A stretch of 64,000 nt of DNA from an uncultured Alphaproteobacteria bacterium (GCA_910585375.1 CAJUCZ010000001.1:62001-126000), one strand, 5' to 3'. Positions 31,498 to 40,799 are shown, counted from the first letter of the stretch. Notes: generated by a model not told the origin, from the sequence alone. Made by a program: numbers and translations.

Positions 31498-32658
31498 TTA
31501 ATTGACAGTGCCGCGTATGATGCAGGCCGTATTGTTTTGCAGCCGCTGTTCCGAATCCGTATTATATAAAAAGCTCATGGCGGCAAAAGAATTGGCGGAG
31601 AGAAGGTCGACTTCCTGTTGTGAAATTCCCCAGTTTGAAAGGTGCAAATCGCTCATGCCGATTTCGCGGATCAGCAGTTTTAACGCGTCAATAAACTCCT
31701 CCGGCTGTTCTCCCGGCCAGCCCATGACATGAGCCATATCAGCATAGCGAATTTCTACTTTTTTGCGTTCTTTTTCCAACAAATAACTAAAATACGGGAT
31801 TGACATGGCGACCATGCCTGCTCCGTGAGGTAATTGCGGATAATAGGCGGAGAGTGCATGGTCGATGGAATATTCGGCAGCGCATTCTGATAATGCCGCA
31901 ATAATGCCGGCCTGAGCAGCGGCAACAGCCATTTCTTCCCTTGCTTGCAGGTTGGTGCCGTCAGCAACGGCTATCGGCAGAAAATGTGAGATTCTTCTGA
32001 GTGTGTCAAGAGCATATAAATCACTTATCGGTTTGGCAACATTGGCCAGATAGCCTTCGGCGGCATGGAAAAAGGCTTCCATGCCCTGATAAGCTGTCAA
32101 ATGCGGCGGTACGGACAGCATGAGTTCAGGATCAACAACGGCAAGAACGGGAAAGGACAGCGGGCTGCCGTAAGCGATTTTTTCTTTGGTTTCTCGATTG
32201 GAAATAACGCACCATTGATTGGTTTCGGTACCTGTGCCGGCGGTTGTCGGAATGGCAATTACCGGCAGCACTTTTTCCACTATTTCTTTGCCTAATTTGG
32301 CGTAATCCCAATAAGTTCCGGGGTTATTGACCATAATGGCGGCTGCTTTGGCCGTGTCTATTGCACTGCCGCCGCCAAGACCGATCAGCATATCGCATTT
32401 TTCATTGCGGGCAAATTCCGCCGCTTCCATGACCTGAGTGTCTGACGGATTGAGTGAGACTCTGTCATAGACGGCTGAGTCAACACCGGCTTCTTCCAAT
32501 ATTTTCAGGATGTCGCCGAGATAACCAAGATTGCGCATGGATTGCCCTTGCGTAATCAGGATTAAGGCTTTGCTGCCGGGGAAAGGATAATGAGAGAGTT
32601 CTTTTAAGCGGCCGCGGCCGAAGATTAGTCGAGTGGGCATATAATAATCAAAATGCAT
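31498..32658 (-). CDS. iron-containing alcohol dehydrogenase
   Basis: A 386-aa NAD(P)-dependent dehydrogenase of the Fe-ADH (butanol dehydrogenase-like) family. NAD-binding GGGSAIDTAKA (about 93-103), PTTAGTGTETNQ, and the metal site: GMEAFFHAAEGY with IDHALSAYYPQLPHG supplying His ligands. The usual GMDA aspartate ligand is Glu here. Substrate unknown; fermentative aldehyde reduction is the common role. AAGGAG precedes the start. Single-gene unit with its own terminator. Confidence 0.88.
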   Translation of the reverse strand: MHFDYYMPTRLIFGRGRLKELSHYPFPGSKALILITQGQSMRNLGYLGDILKILEEAGVDSAVYDRVSLNPSDTQVMEAAEFARNEKCDMLIGLGGGSAIDTAKAAAIMVNNPGTYWDYAKLGKEIVEKVLPVIAIPTTAGTGTETNQWCVISNRETKEKIAYGSPLSFPVLAVVDPELMLSVPPHLTAYQGMEAFFHAAEGYLANVAKPISDLYALDTLRRISHFLPIAVADGTNLQAREEMAVAAAQAGIIAALSECAAEYSIDHALSAYYPQLPHGAGMVAMSIPYFSYLLEKERKKVEIRYADMAHVMGWPGEQPEEFIDALKLLIREIGMSDLHLSNWGISQQEVDLLSANSFAAMSFLYNTDSEQRLQNNTACIIRGTVN

Positions 32659-32724
32659 GAAATTTTCTCCTTAATATGACGGTTAAATCATATATAAGGC
32701 GAAAAAGAGCGTTTTCAATTAAAA

Positions 32725-33585
32725 CTATTTCTTTATGCCGGAGGCCAAAAACTCGGGAAGTTTGCGCAGGCTGGAAGCTCCCGCGGCATGAAAATGTCCG
32801 CCGCCGCCAAAACTTTCGGCAATTTTTGAGACGTCTATTTCTTTTTCGGAATAGAAGGTCATTTTCCAGTTGTTCTTTTTATCCATGTAAAAGTTAATCA
32901 TGACGTCATAATCGCCAAGATTGTCCAGAGAATCAAAAAATTCGGAGTAGCCTTGCGGCATGTTGGCGCAGATGCAGCGGTATCCCATGTAGCTGCTTTC
33001 AAAGGCCAGAGTGCGTACCAGACGGTAGTTGCGGATTTTAATCCAAGATAATATGCCCTCGCCTTTTTTAACCATTTCGTTTATGTCAACTTCATTATTT
33101 ATCAGCTGCTGCCAGATTTTGTCGGTCGGACGATTGATGCCCAGTGACTGAATGGCGTATTCAAACGGCCGGACGCGAGGGTCCTTTAAGTCAAAAAGGT
33201 CATTCAGGCCGAGAAGTTTAATGCCTTCGGGCACGGGCTGATCCGGATAAAAATATTCCCAAGTCAATACCATGGCGGCTGTTCCGACGCGGCGCAGACC
33301 TTTTATGGCTGTATGTTTGCCGTCTGCCATCAAACGCTCGTATTCGTTGATAACCGAAATATGATGGTCAATCCATGTCAAATTTTTGGTTTTGTTAAGT
33401 TCAAACATATACTCAACCGGCAATGCAATATCACAGATAACGATGTCATCATGCGCCTTTATCTTATCGTAGGGGATTTCCATGTCATGATTAAAACCGC
33501 AGAATTCGGCATGGGGATATTTGCTGCGGACGATGCCGGCGGAACCTTTGCCGTCGTGGTCAGCAATGTGATAGATGCATAACAT
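32725..33585 (-). CDS. DHH-family phosphoesterase
   Basis: A 286-aa soluble enzyme. Motif I is ADHDGKGSAGI (about 8-18), motif II CDIALPVE, and motif III WIDHHISV, the DHH signature (about 72-79). The C-terminal DHHA1 domain ends FGGGGHFHAAGAS (about 260-272), which binds the substrate phosphate. Relatives degrade short oligonucleotides or cyclic dinucleotides; which applies cannot be told. It lies 19 bases downstream of the MBL-fold gene and may be the last gene of that operon. Confidence 0.82.
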   Translation of the reverse strand: MLCIYHIADHDGKGSAGIVRSKYPHAEFCGFNHDMEIPYDKIKAHDDIVICDIALPVEYMFELNKTKNLTWIDHHISVINEYERLMADGKHTAIKGLRRVGTAAMVLTWEYFYPDQPVPEGIKLLGLNDLFDLKDPRVRPFEYAIQSLGINRPTDKIWQQLINNEVDINEMVKKGEGILSWIKIRNYRLVRTLAFESSYMGYRCICANMPQGYSEFFDSLDNLGDYDVMINFYMDKKNNWKMTFYSEKEIDVSKIAESFGGGGHFHAAGASSLRKLPEFLASGIKK

Positions 33586-33604
33586 GGTCGATTCACCCTT
33601 TCTT

Positions 33605-34390
33605 CTAAAATTCCAGACTCAGATTGTCATAAGCCGGTTCCGTGTTTGCCGGTGTCAATGCCCTGACGGCTTCGTAATCGCATTCCGATGCCATATGGTT
33701 AAGGACGGCTTTTTCCGGTTTTATTTGTTCAATATAAGCGGTTACTTCGTCAAGTCCGGCATGAAATTGTTGTCCGTAAGGCGTAGTTAACGGCATTACC
33801 AACAAGGCAGGTTTTCTTTTTATCATATCAAACACGCTGCCGTCAAGGGTTTTGAAATCGGCAATGTATACAAGTTCGCCGTCGTTAAACGCGTAGCCTA
33901 CGCTTTCAATATTATGGCCGAGAAGTTTTAGCGGCGTAATTTTCAGCCCATTGATGAAAAACGGTTGATTAACTTTTATCAGATTGGAAATCAGGCTGGG
34001 GCGGCGGATGACATCGCAGCTTTTTTGCTTTTGGGCAATCAGGTAGGAAAAGCGTTCTTCGATATGCGAGTTGCTGAACTCCGTTGCGTAATAGTTCAAG
34101 CTTTGTCCGGTGATGCGGTTGATTTCCCGCAATTCGTCAATGCCGTGCAGGTGGTCGGCATGGACATGGGTATATAACACGCCGTCAAGGCTGCGGATAT
34201 TGTTTTGTATCAGCTGGAGCCTTAAATCGGGAGAGGTATCAATCAGCAGGCGGACACCGTTATAGTCCAAATAAGTTGACGTACGGGTGCGGATATTTTT
34301 GGGATTATGCGGATCGCAATCGCCAAAACCGCAGCATAAAGACGGAACTCCGGGAGCAGCACCGCTGCCCAAAAAGGTAATCTTGCGCAT
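33605..34390 (-). CDS. MBL-fold metallohydrolase, PhnP-like
   Basis: A 261-aa enzyme from the ATG at 34390; the longer frame from 34585 would run into tatD. MRKITFLGSGAAPGVPSLCCGFGDC is the family N-terminus, with a cysteine-rich turn that binds structural zinc in PhnP relatives. The metal site is THVHADHLHGID (about 100-111), with further ligands in LLGHNIES, YIADFK and LNHMASE. Probably a cyclic phosphodiesterase. It follows tatD by one base, an arrangement usual in this class. Confidence 0.87.
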   Translation of the reverse strand: MRKITFLGSGAAPGVPSLCCGFGDCDPHNPKNIRTRTSTYLDYNGVRLLIDTSPDLRLQLIQNNIRSLDGVLYTHVHADHLHGIDELREINRITGQSLNYYATEFSNSHIEERFSYLIAQKQKSCDVIRRPSLISNLIKVNQPFFINGLKITPLKLLGHNIESVGYAFNDGELVYIADFKTLDGSVFDMIKRKPALLVMPLTTPYGQQFHAGLDEVTAYIEQIKPEKAVLNHMASECDYEAVRALTPANTEPAYDNLSLEF

Positions 34391-34391
34391 T

Positions 34392-35186
34392 TTAATACTC
34401 GTATCTCCCTTTGTCGCTGGCTTTGCGGAACAGACGGTAAAAATTGTCCGAAGTGATCTGCGCCAGTTTTTCAAAAGGAATGTCTTTAAGTTGTGCCAGT
34501 TTTTCGGCAGTATGAACAACATAAGACGGTTCGTTGCGGCGGCCGCGCAGCGGAATGGGTGCAAGAAAAGGAGAATCTGTTTCAACGAGCAGGCGTTCCA
34601 TCGGAATTTCTCTGAAAATCTCCCTCAGTTCTGCCGAACGGTTGAAAGTGATAATTCCCGAAGCGGAAATATAAAAGCCAATCGACAGTGCAAAATCGGC
34701 CAGTTTTTTAGATGTCGAGAAGCAATGAATTTCTCCGGCAAACGGCGTCTTCTTGTAGTAGTCGCCCAAGATGGAAATTGTATCATCATCGGCGTCTCGG
34801 GTATGAATAATCAACGGCAGTCCGGTTTGTTGAGCTGCTTTTATTTGTTCTATAAATACTTTTTGCTGGATGTCTTTGGGAGAATAGTCATAGTAATAAT
34901 CCAACCCGCACTCGCCGATACCGATAATTTTTTTGTGGGCTGATTTTTCAATAAAATCTTCGGCTTTGACATCCGGATATTCGGCTGCGTTATGCGGATG
35001 GACCCCGACGGCAGTGTAGATAAACGGATATTTCTCGGAAATTTTCAACTGGTTGTCAAGTTCACCGATATTGTTTCCGGCGTTCAACATAGCGGTTACG
35101 CCGTTTTCACGGGCACGTGCCAAAATATCTTCAAAGTCTTCTTCAAAATCGTTAAAATCCAAGTGACAGTGACTGTCGATTAACAT
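34392..35186 (-). CDS. tatD: TatD-family metal-dependent deoxyribonuclease
   Basis: A 264-aa TIM-barrel hydrolase. MLIDSHCHLDF at the start gives the first metal ligands; GIGECGLDYYYD carries the conserved Glu; IIHTRDADDD and EIHCFST carry His ligands; LVETDSPFLAP carries the catalytic Asp. The start at 35186 follows GAGGG. Members act in DNA repair or on D-aminoacyl-tRNA; the exact role is open. It follows holB by one base. Confidence 0.92.
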   Translation of the reverse strand: MLIDSHCHLDFNDFEEDFEDILARARENGVTAMLNAGNNIGELDNQLKISEKYPFIYTAVGVHPHNAAEYPDVKAEDFIEKSAHKKIIGIGECGLDYYYDYSPKDIQQKVFIEQIKAAQQTGLPLIIHTRDADDDTISILGDYYKKTPFAGEIHCFSTSKKLADFALSIGFYISASGIITFNRSAELREIFREIPMERLLVETDSPFLAPIPLRGRRNEPSYVVHTAEKLAQLKDIPFEKLAQITSDNFYRLFRKASDKGRYEY

Positions 35187-35187
35187 T

Positions 35188-36246
35188 TTATACCCTCTTA
35201 CACAAATTGCTGATAATGGTGATGAGCGCCTGTTTTTTATCAAGGTTCAGACCCTCTGTTTCGTTGAATATTTTTAAGGTCTCGTCCCAACTGTCGGAAA
35301 TTTCTTCAATTCTGCCTGTTTGTTCCATTAGTCGGCGGATGATTTTAAGAATCAGACTTTTGGTCAGTTCATAACTGTCTTCGTTTGCCACGGCTTTGTC
35401 ACAAAAGGCCAGCAGTTCCGAGAGCTTAAACGCGCTGCCGGATGAAACGAGCTTTTCCAATTCATGATAGCGTTCCAATGCGCCGTTGTCGGCATAATTC
35501 AACGCTTTGCCGATACTGCCCGAGCAGATTGCAACGAGTTCCTTGATTTCATTTTCTTTTATTTCCGGCCGGTAGCGACGCAACAACGAGGCCAATTCCA
35601 CGTCTTTCAGCGGTTTCAGGTTTAATTTGGCGCAGCGGGATTTTATGGTGGGCAGCAGCCGGTTCGGATTATGGCTGATGAGCATCAGAACGGTTTTATA
35701 CGGCGGTTCTTCAAGAATTTTTAAAATTGCATTGGCACTGGAGGTGTTCATGTCGTCTATGCTGTCAACAATCACAACCCGCCAGCCGTCCTGTGACGAG
35801 CGTTTTGACAGGAACTCGTTAATGGTGCGGACATCGTCCACCCGGATGAACGCCGAACGTTTTAAGCCTTGAAGTTCTTCTTCCGACAATTGTTCACCGT
35901 CTTTTATGGCTTTTAGTATTTTTTTGCGGTCTGTATCGGTGTAGTCACGCTCAATAATTTTCAAATCGGGGTGGGAATTGTTGGCAACAAGCTTGAAAAC
36001 CGGCGTGTCAGGCAATGTATCCAAGGATGTATACATTGCTTTTTGCGCAGGATTTGCACTCAACAGAAAACGGGCAAACTTATAAGCAAGCGTGGCTTTA
36101 CCTATTCCCTCTGTTCCGGAAAAAAGCCAGGAATTATGTAAAGAGTTGTTTTTCCAAGATTCAAGCAGAAAATTTTCGGCTTCTTCATGGCCGAGCAGAT
36201 AAGCATTGGTTCTGGGGGTGATATATGCTTCTTCTATTTCTGACAT
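35188..36246 (-). CDS. holB: DNA polymerase III subunit delta prime
   Basis: Clamp-loader subunit, 352 aa. The N-terminal AAA+ domain has FSGTEGIGKATLAYKFARFLL (Walker-A-like, about 43-52) and SSANAILKILEEPP, the SRC-adjacent segment; LISHNPNRLLPTIKSRC provides the conserved SRC motif. The zinc-finger cysteines of gamma are absent, as usual for delta prime. Overlaps the tmk stop by 13 bases. Confidence 0.92.
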   Translation of the reverse strand: MSEIEEAYITPRTNAYLLGHEEAENFLLESWKNNSLHNSWLFSGTEGIGKATLAYKFARFLLSANPAQKAMYTSLDTLPDTPVFKLVANNSHPDLKIIERDYTDTDRKKILKAIKDGEQLSEEELQGLKRSAFIRVDDVRTINEFLSKRSSQDGWRVVIVDSIDDMNTSSANAILKILEEPPYKTVLMLISHNPNRLLPTIKSRCAKLNLKPLKDVELASLLRRYRPEIKENEIKELVAICSGSIGKALNYADNGALERYHELEKLVSSGSAFKLSELLAFCDKAVANEDSYELTKSLILKIIRRLMEQTGRIEEISDSWDETLKIFNETEGLNLDKKQALITIISNLCKRV

Positions 36247-36902
36247 AGGTTGACCTTAAATCTTTCGCTTACGAGTTTTTTTATGTCTTCATGCAATTCG
36301 GCAATACTTTTATCGGCATTCAAAACAGCAAAACGCTGCGGTTCACGTGCGGCCAGTTCAAGGTATCCGGCCCGCAGATTGTTATGGAATTCCAACCCCC
36401 TGCTCTCATGTCTGGTTTCTTTGACGGCCATAGTTTGAGATTTTGCCATTGAACGAGCCAGACCAATTTGAGGATCAATATCCAGAATAATGGTCAAATC
36501 CGGCTTAAAATCACCAACTGTCATTTTATACAGGTCGTCCAACATTTCCATGGATATGCGTTTATTATATCCGTAATACTGATAAGCAACGGTAGAATCG
36601 GCAAAACGATCGCTTAAAACCCAAGTGCCTTTTTTTAGTGCCGGCCAGATTTTGTTGGTCAGGTGGATGCGGCGGTCGGCATAATATAATAAGGCTTCGG
36701 CTACGGCGTCACATTTGTCTTTATCTCCGGTGACCAGAATACGGCGCAACTCCTGCCCGACCTCTGTTCCGCCGGGTTCTTTGGTTGCTATGTTGGCAAT
36801 GCCTGCTTTTTGCAAGGCATCTGCCAACAAGCGGAGCTGAGTGGATTTTCCGGTTCCTTCTCCGCCTTCAAAGGTAATGAACAGTCCTTTTTCTTTCCTC
36901 AT
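36234..36902 (-). CDS. tmk: thymidylate kinase
   Basis: Phosphorylates dTMP to dTDP. The 222-aa protein has P-loop FEGGEGTGKSTQ (about 11-22), the KEPGGTEVGQ dTMP-binding loop, and DRFADSTVAYQYYG with the DR(Y/F) motif. An unusual insert SMAKSQTMAVKETRHESR occupies the LID region, longer on the basic side than I would expect. It overlaps dacC by one base and holB by 13. Confidence 0.94.
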   Translation of the reverse strand: MRKEKGLFITFEGGEGTGKSTQLRLLADALQKAGIANIATKEPGGTEVGQELRRILVTGDKDKCDAVAEALLYYADRRIHLTNKIWPALKKGTWVLSDRFADSTVAYQYYGYNKRISMEMLDDLYKMTVGDFKPDLTIILDIDPQIGLARSMAKSQTMAVKETRHESRGLEFHNNLRAGYLELAAREPQRFAVLNADKSIAELHEDIKKLVSERFKVNLCQK

Positions 36903-38056
36903 TAATTCTTTCCAAACAGAAGATAACGGAAGTTTTCGGCAATTTTGCCGAAGAAGCCGAGTTTGCCGACGTCTTTATCCGCCACTAACGGAACCTCGGC
37001 TGTCGGTTGTCCGGGAATCTCAATTTTTACAATACCCAGTTTATCGCCTTTTTTAATCGGCGCCTGTACCGGTTTGTCGTAAACTGCAGTCATCTTAACT
37101 TTGTTTACCTGATTTTTTTGCAAAGTCCGGCGAACTTTTTCACTTATAAGCAGGCCGACATTCTGATCGTCGCCGAACCAAACCGGAAGGTCGGCAACTT
37201 TTGTTCCCTGTTGCAACATGGTATAGTTATCAAATTCCCTGAAGCCCCAGTTCATGATTTTTTCGGCTTCTTCAGAGCGTTCTTTATTGCTTTTCAGTCC
37301 GGACATGACACTGATCAGACGTCTGTTGTCTTTTTTTGCGGAACCGGCAAGGCAAAAGCCGGCCTCTTCGGTATGGCCGGTTTTCAGACCGTCGGCATAA
37401 GGCATGGAATATAACAACGGGTTGCGGTTGCCCTGACGGATATTGTTATGCATAAAGTTTTTTTCTGAAAAAATATGATAATATTCCGGAAATTCGGAAA
37501 TCAGGCGGCGGGCAAGTTTGGCCAGATCCTCCACGGACATTCTCTGGTCCGGATGCGGCCAGCCGGTTGCATTGGCAAAGGAGCTGTTGTTTAAGCCCAA
37601 GGCTCGTGCCTTTTTGTTCATTTCTGCAGCAAAATCTTCTTCACTGCCGGCCAGATTTTCGGCGGCGACAATACAGGCATCGTTGCCGGACTGGATAATC
37701 ATGCCTTTAATCAGGTCTTCAACCCGCACTTTTTCGCCGATTGAGAGAAACATAGTCGAGCTGCCGCTGGCGGCACCGCCTTTGCGCCAAGCGTTTTCGC
37801 TGACCGTAAAGGTGTCATCCAAAGACAAAGAGCCGTCTTTTATTTTTTCAAAAACCATGTAAATTGTCATCAGTTTGCTCATCGATGCCGGCGGAATCAT
37901 TCTCTGGGCATCTTTGGCGGTCAAAACCTGTCCGGTTTCATAATCCATCAAGATGAGGTTTTTGGCTTTGGTTTCAATAGCCTGAGACGGCGCGGCGCCG
38001 AAAAGCATGCCGCTGAAAAGAATTGTCGATATATATAATCTGCTGTTGGATGACAT
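36902..38056 (-). CDS. dacC: D-alanyl-D-alanine carboxypeptidase (DacC/PBP5-6 type)
   Basis: Periplasmic peptidoglycan-trimming enzyme, 384 aa. Signal peptide to about residue 26; SxxK motif PASMSKLMT (S58, K61); SGN motif IQSGNDACI (about 118); KTG motif LKTGHTEEAG. The C-terminal PBP5-type domain and amphipathic end (FGKIAENFRYLLFGK) anchor it to the membrane. AAAGGT precedes the start. Central member of the cell-wall/replication block. Confidence 0.94.
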   Translation of the reverse strand: MSSNSRLYISTILFSGMLFGAAPSQAIETKAKNLILMDYETGQVLTAKDAQRMIPPASMSKLMTIYMVFEKIKDGSLSLDDTFTVSENAWRKGGAASGSSTMFLSIGEKVRVEDLIKGMIIQSGNDACIVAAENLAGSEEDFAAEMNKKARALGLNNSSFANATGWPHPDQRMSVEDLAKLARRLISEFPEYYHIFSEKNFMHNNIRQGNRNPLLYSMPYADGLKTGHTEEAGFCLAGSAKKDNRRLISVMSGLKSNKERSEEAEKIMNWGFREFDNYTMLQQGTKVADLPVWFGDDQNVGLLISEKVRRTLQKNQVNKVKMTAVYDKPVQAPIKKGDKLGIVKIEIPGQPTAEVPLVADKDVGKLGFFGKIAENFRYLLFGKN

Positions 38057-38072
38057 CTTATGACCTTTCTTA

Positions 38073-38948
38073 TTAATCTTTTATGATAGTAGCTTCGGCA
38101 ATGCCGGAACCCTGAACCTTTGCCAATGCCAGTTTGGCATCGTTTTCATTATTGTACGGACCCAAACGGACACGGTAAAACCGCCAGCCGTCTACAGTCG
38201 TCGGCGATGTTACGGTATTGCCGATGCTGTTCAAACGGCGGCTCAGGCGTCCGGCAATCTCCTGATTGGAGAACGCGCCGGCCTGTACAAAATACTTTTT
38301 CTTTTCCGAGGCTACGGCACGGGCGTATTTGGCTTCGGCACCGACAGCCTGAATTTTATCTCCGGCGGAGGTATAAGCCGTCGGAGCCGGTGCCGGCGTA
38401 TTCCTGATGGCAATTTGAATGTCTTCTTTGTTAAGAAGCGCCTGTTTCAACTGTTGGCTTTCTTCTTTCATAACCTCGACCCGTACTTTGGCCGTTCCCT
38501 GATTCTGGAAGCCGAGCAACTGGGCGCCGCGTTTAGAAATATCTATAATCCGGTTGCCGACAAAAGGTCCGCGGTCGTTTACGCGCAATACCAGCGAACG
38601 GCCGTTTTCCAGATTGGTCACCCGTACAATGGAGGGCAGCGGCAGAGTCTTATGGGCGGCGGTCAGACTGTTCATGTCATAAACTTCGCCGTTGGCGGTA
38701 TATTTGGCATGGAAATCTTTACCGTACCATGAGGCTATCCCTGTTTCGTTATAGTCAAAATCTTCTTGCGGCGTGTACCATTTTCCCATAACTTTATAGG
38801 GTTTTCCTACTTTATATGAACAGCCTTTGGTGTTGAACACAACATCTTGTGACAGATTCAGGTTTTTATCCTGACTTGCGCAGGCGTTCAGCAGCACAAG
38901 TGCCGTGAAAAGTATTGAGCGGCATAATATTTTATTATTAAAAATCAT
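38073..38948 (-). CDS. rlpA: RlpA-like septal ring lytic transglycosylase, lipoprotein
   Basis: Cleaves denuded glycan strands at division sites in characterised relatives. The start at 38948 is preceded by AAGGG with a six-base gap. Lipobox LNAC (C23) marks a lipoprotein. The double-psi barrel has GIASWYGKDFHAKYTANGE, LPLPSIVRVTNLENG and VNDRGPF with the catalytic Asp. The C-terminal SPOR domain (about 215-290, KKYFVQAGAFSNQEIAGRL) targets septal peptidoglycan. Sits between mltB and dacC. Confidence 0.92.
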   Translation of the reverse strand: MIFNNKILCRSILFTALVLLNACASQDKNLNLSQDVVFNTKGCSYKVGKPYKVMGKWYTPQEDFDYNETGIASWYGKDFHAKYTANGEVYDMNSLTAAHKTLPLPSIVRVTNLENGRSLVLRVNDRGPFVGNRIIDISKRGAQLLGFQNQGTAKVRVEVMKEESQQLKQALLNKEDIQIAIRNTPAPAPTAYTSAGDKIQAVGAEAKYARAVASEKKKYFVQAGAFSNQEIAGRLSRRLNSIGNTVTSPTTVDGWRFYRVRLGPYNNENDAKLALAKVQGSGIAEATIIKD

Positions 38949-39021
38949 TTGCATCCCTTAGTTCAATTTTATATTGGGCCTAATTTACCTTGTTTTTTGT
39001 TGTTCGTAAAGCCGATAAAAA

Positions 39022-40311
39022 TTACTTGTGTAATTTTTGACCGGCTTTTTTCTTTTTTATATCGGCTTCGAATCCGATTTTGGGGTTATAATTATTTATT
39101 TTTTGCAATAATTTTTTATCCGGATAGCCGTCTGCCGGTAATTTTGCCCGTTTTTGGACTTCTTTGACGGCATCTCTTGTTTTACTGCCCAGCTGGCCGT
39201 CTTCATCAAGGGAAAACCAGCCGAGTTTATTAATAAATGACTGAATTTTTACAATATCGTCCGTTTTCAGGCGAACCGAAGAATCTTCTTCAAGTTTTTT
39301 CCAGCTTTTACCGGTTTGAAAATAGTCCGCCAAAGTGCCGATGGCCAGAGCATAATTCTCTGAGCGATTCCACTTCATTATCAGGAAAAAGTTCGGCAAC
39401 AGCAGATAAGCGTTGCCCTTGCGCCCTTCCGGCACAATAACCGAGGCTTTTATGTCTTTGGGCAGACCGAGCGCTTTTTTGTTTATGTCTTTAACGCCAA
39501 GTTTTTGCCATTCGGCAATGGTTTTGCTGTTAGTCCGTCCGGTTTGGGAAAAGTCGAAATTCCATGGTAGTGTCACCCGCATTCCCCAAGGCGTATTTTT
39601 ATCCCATCCCATTTGGGAGAGGTAATTGGCTGCCGATGCCGCTGCGTCTTCAAAAGAATGCCAGATGTCAATTTCGCCGTCTCCGTTGTAATCGACGGCA
39701 TAAGCATTAAATGTGGACGGCATAAACTGAAAATGTCCCATTGCACCGGCCCAGGAACCAATCATTTTGGTATGGTCGATGTTATAGGTATCTACAATTT
39801 TTAACGCCTGATAAAGCTGTTCGCGGAAAAATGCGGGCCGGCGTTTGTCATAACTCAGATTAACCAGAACCTCAATTGTGGAAAAATTGCCGAATATTGT
39901 GCCGTAACTTGTTTCGGCACCCCAGAAAGCCATTAAATATTCGGGTTGTACGCCGTATTTGGCACTGATGTTATCCAACAGCGGTTTCAGCTCTTTATAG
40001 TGTCTTTGTCCGATGTCTACGCGCGGTTTGCTGACTATGCGGTTGATGTAATCCGTGGATGTCAGGGCAAACTCCAACTGTTTGCGGTCAATTTTTACGG
40101 CCTCCGGCTGAGGGTGATAATAATTTTTGGAAAAAACTTTTTTGACGGTGGACTTGGAAATGCCCCGTTTAAGCATATCTTGTTTTAAGTCATTCAGCCA
40201 GATAACATATTCTTTGGGCGGTTGATTTTCATCGGCCAGCGATGCCGTGCAGGATGAGGTTCCCAGCATGAAAAAAACGGCCAGCAGCGAGAGCTTTTCG
40301 GATATGCGCAT
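39022..40311 (-). CDS. lytic murein transglycosylase, MltB family
   Basis: A 429-aa periplasmic enzyme. Signal sequence with a possible lipobox (MLGTSSC). Catalytic domain: MAFWGAETSYGTIFG, with the active Glu, and MIGSWAGAMGHFQFMPSTF, AVDYNGDGEIDIWHSFEDAAAS. The C-terminal PG_binding_1 domain (about 345-400) ends KEVQKRAKLPADGYPDKKLL. First gene of a probable operon mltB-rlpA-dacC-tmk-holB-tatD-MBL(-DHH). Confidence 0.93.
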   Translation of the reverse strand: MRISEKLSLLAVFFMLGTSSCTASLADENQPPKEYVIWLNDLKQDMLKRGISKSTVKKVFSKNYYHPQPEAVKIDRKQLEFALTSTDYINRIVSKPRVDIGQRHYKELKPLLDNISAKYGVQPEYLMAFWGAETSYGTIFGNFSTIEVLVNLSYDKRRPAFFREQLYQALKIVDTYNIDHTKMIGSWAGAMGHFQFMPSTFNAYAVDYNGDGEIDIWHSFEDAAASAANYLSQMGWDKNTPWGMRVTLPWNFDFSQTGRTNSKTIAEWQKLGVKDINKKALGLPKDIKASVIVPEGRKGNAYLLLPNFFLIMKWNRSENYALAIGTLADYFQTGKSWKKLEEDSSVRLKTDDIVKIQSFINKLGWFSLDEDGQLGSKTRDAVKEVQKRAKLPADGYPDKKLLQKINNYNPKIGFEADIKKKKAGQKLHK

Positions 40312-40443
40312 TATTAAAATCCTAAAAAATTGTTATTTGTTGTCAGTATATCTTAAAGATACTTGAAAAAAGATTAATATTGCCGGAAAAATGGGCGTTT
40401 TTGAATGGATATTATTAAAAATCGGATTTGTGAAAAAAATTGC

Positions 40444-40470
40444 TTGACCTTTGGGGCGGATTAATATAAA
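40444..40470 (+). promoter_or_regulatory. likely promoter of tRNA-Ser
   Basis: TTGACC (40444-40449) followed after 15 bases by TATAAA (40465-40470), about 29 bases before the tRNA. The spacer is short, and the exact -10 frame is uncertain. Confidence 0.4.
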
Positions 40471-40498
40471 TACTATTTCCATAGACCGATTGCCTTAT

Positions 40499-40588
40499 GG
40501 AGAGGTGGCAGAGTGGTTTAATGCAGCGGTCTTGAAAACCGTCGTGGGAGCGATCCCACCCAGAGTTCGAATCTCTGCCTCTCCGCCA
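40499..40588 (+). tRNA. tRNA-Ser (anticodon TGA)
   Basis: A complete 90-base class II tRNA with CCA. Acceptor GGAGAGG/CCTCTCC, anticodon loop CTTGAAA giving TGA, long variable arm GTGGGAGCGATCCCAC, T arm CAGAG-TTCGAAT-CTCTG. Confidence 0.96.
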
Positions 40589-40591
40589 TTA
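40579..40591 (+). repeat. 13-base direct repeat, tRNA-Ser 3' end copy
   Basis: CTCTCCGCCATTA, made of the tRNA 3' end plus three bases. It recurs at 40787-40799, 208 bases downstream. Confidence 0.8.
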
Positions 40592-40595
40592 TGAC

Positions 40596-40623
40596 AGCCT
40601 GATTTTTGTATCAGGCTTTTTTT
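40596..40623 (+). terminator. terminator of tRNA-Ser
   Basis: AGCCTGAT (40596-40603)/ATCAGGCT (40610-40617) with a T run. Confidence 0.9.
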
Positions 40624-40786
40624 GTAGGCGGAGATACGCATCGAACGGCGCAGATAGCTTGTTCTCTGCGGGCAGAGCTTTCAATTCGTCTAAGGCTTGT
40701 TCGTCGGCTGTCGCTGTCCTCACCGCCAAGACATCATTGGTTTTGCAGACAAAAATAACGTTTAAGGTCATTTTTGCTTAGCAACT

Positions 40787-40799
40787 CTCTCCGCCATTA
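40787..40799 (+). repeat. 13-base direct repeat, second copy of tRNA-Ser 3' end
   Basis: CTCTCCGCCATTA again, with no tRNA body before it. It lies at the edge of the AT-rich island; the roughly 190 bases between the copies have ordinary base composition and no credible gene. Confidence 0.75.

Noticed and set aside
40589..40771. A 60-codon minus-strand frame between the two tRNA-Ser 3' ends
   Set aside because: Its 3' part is the tRNA terminator hairpin and it has no ribosome site; the segment is better seen as intergenic.
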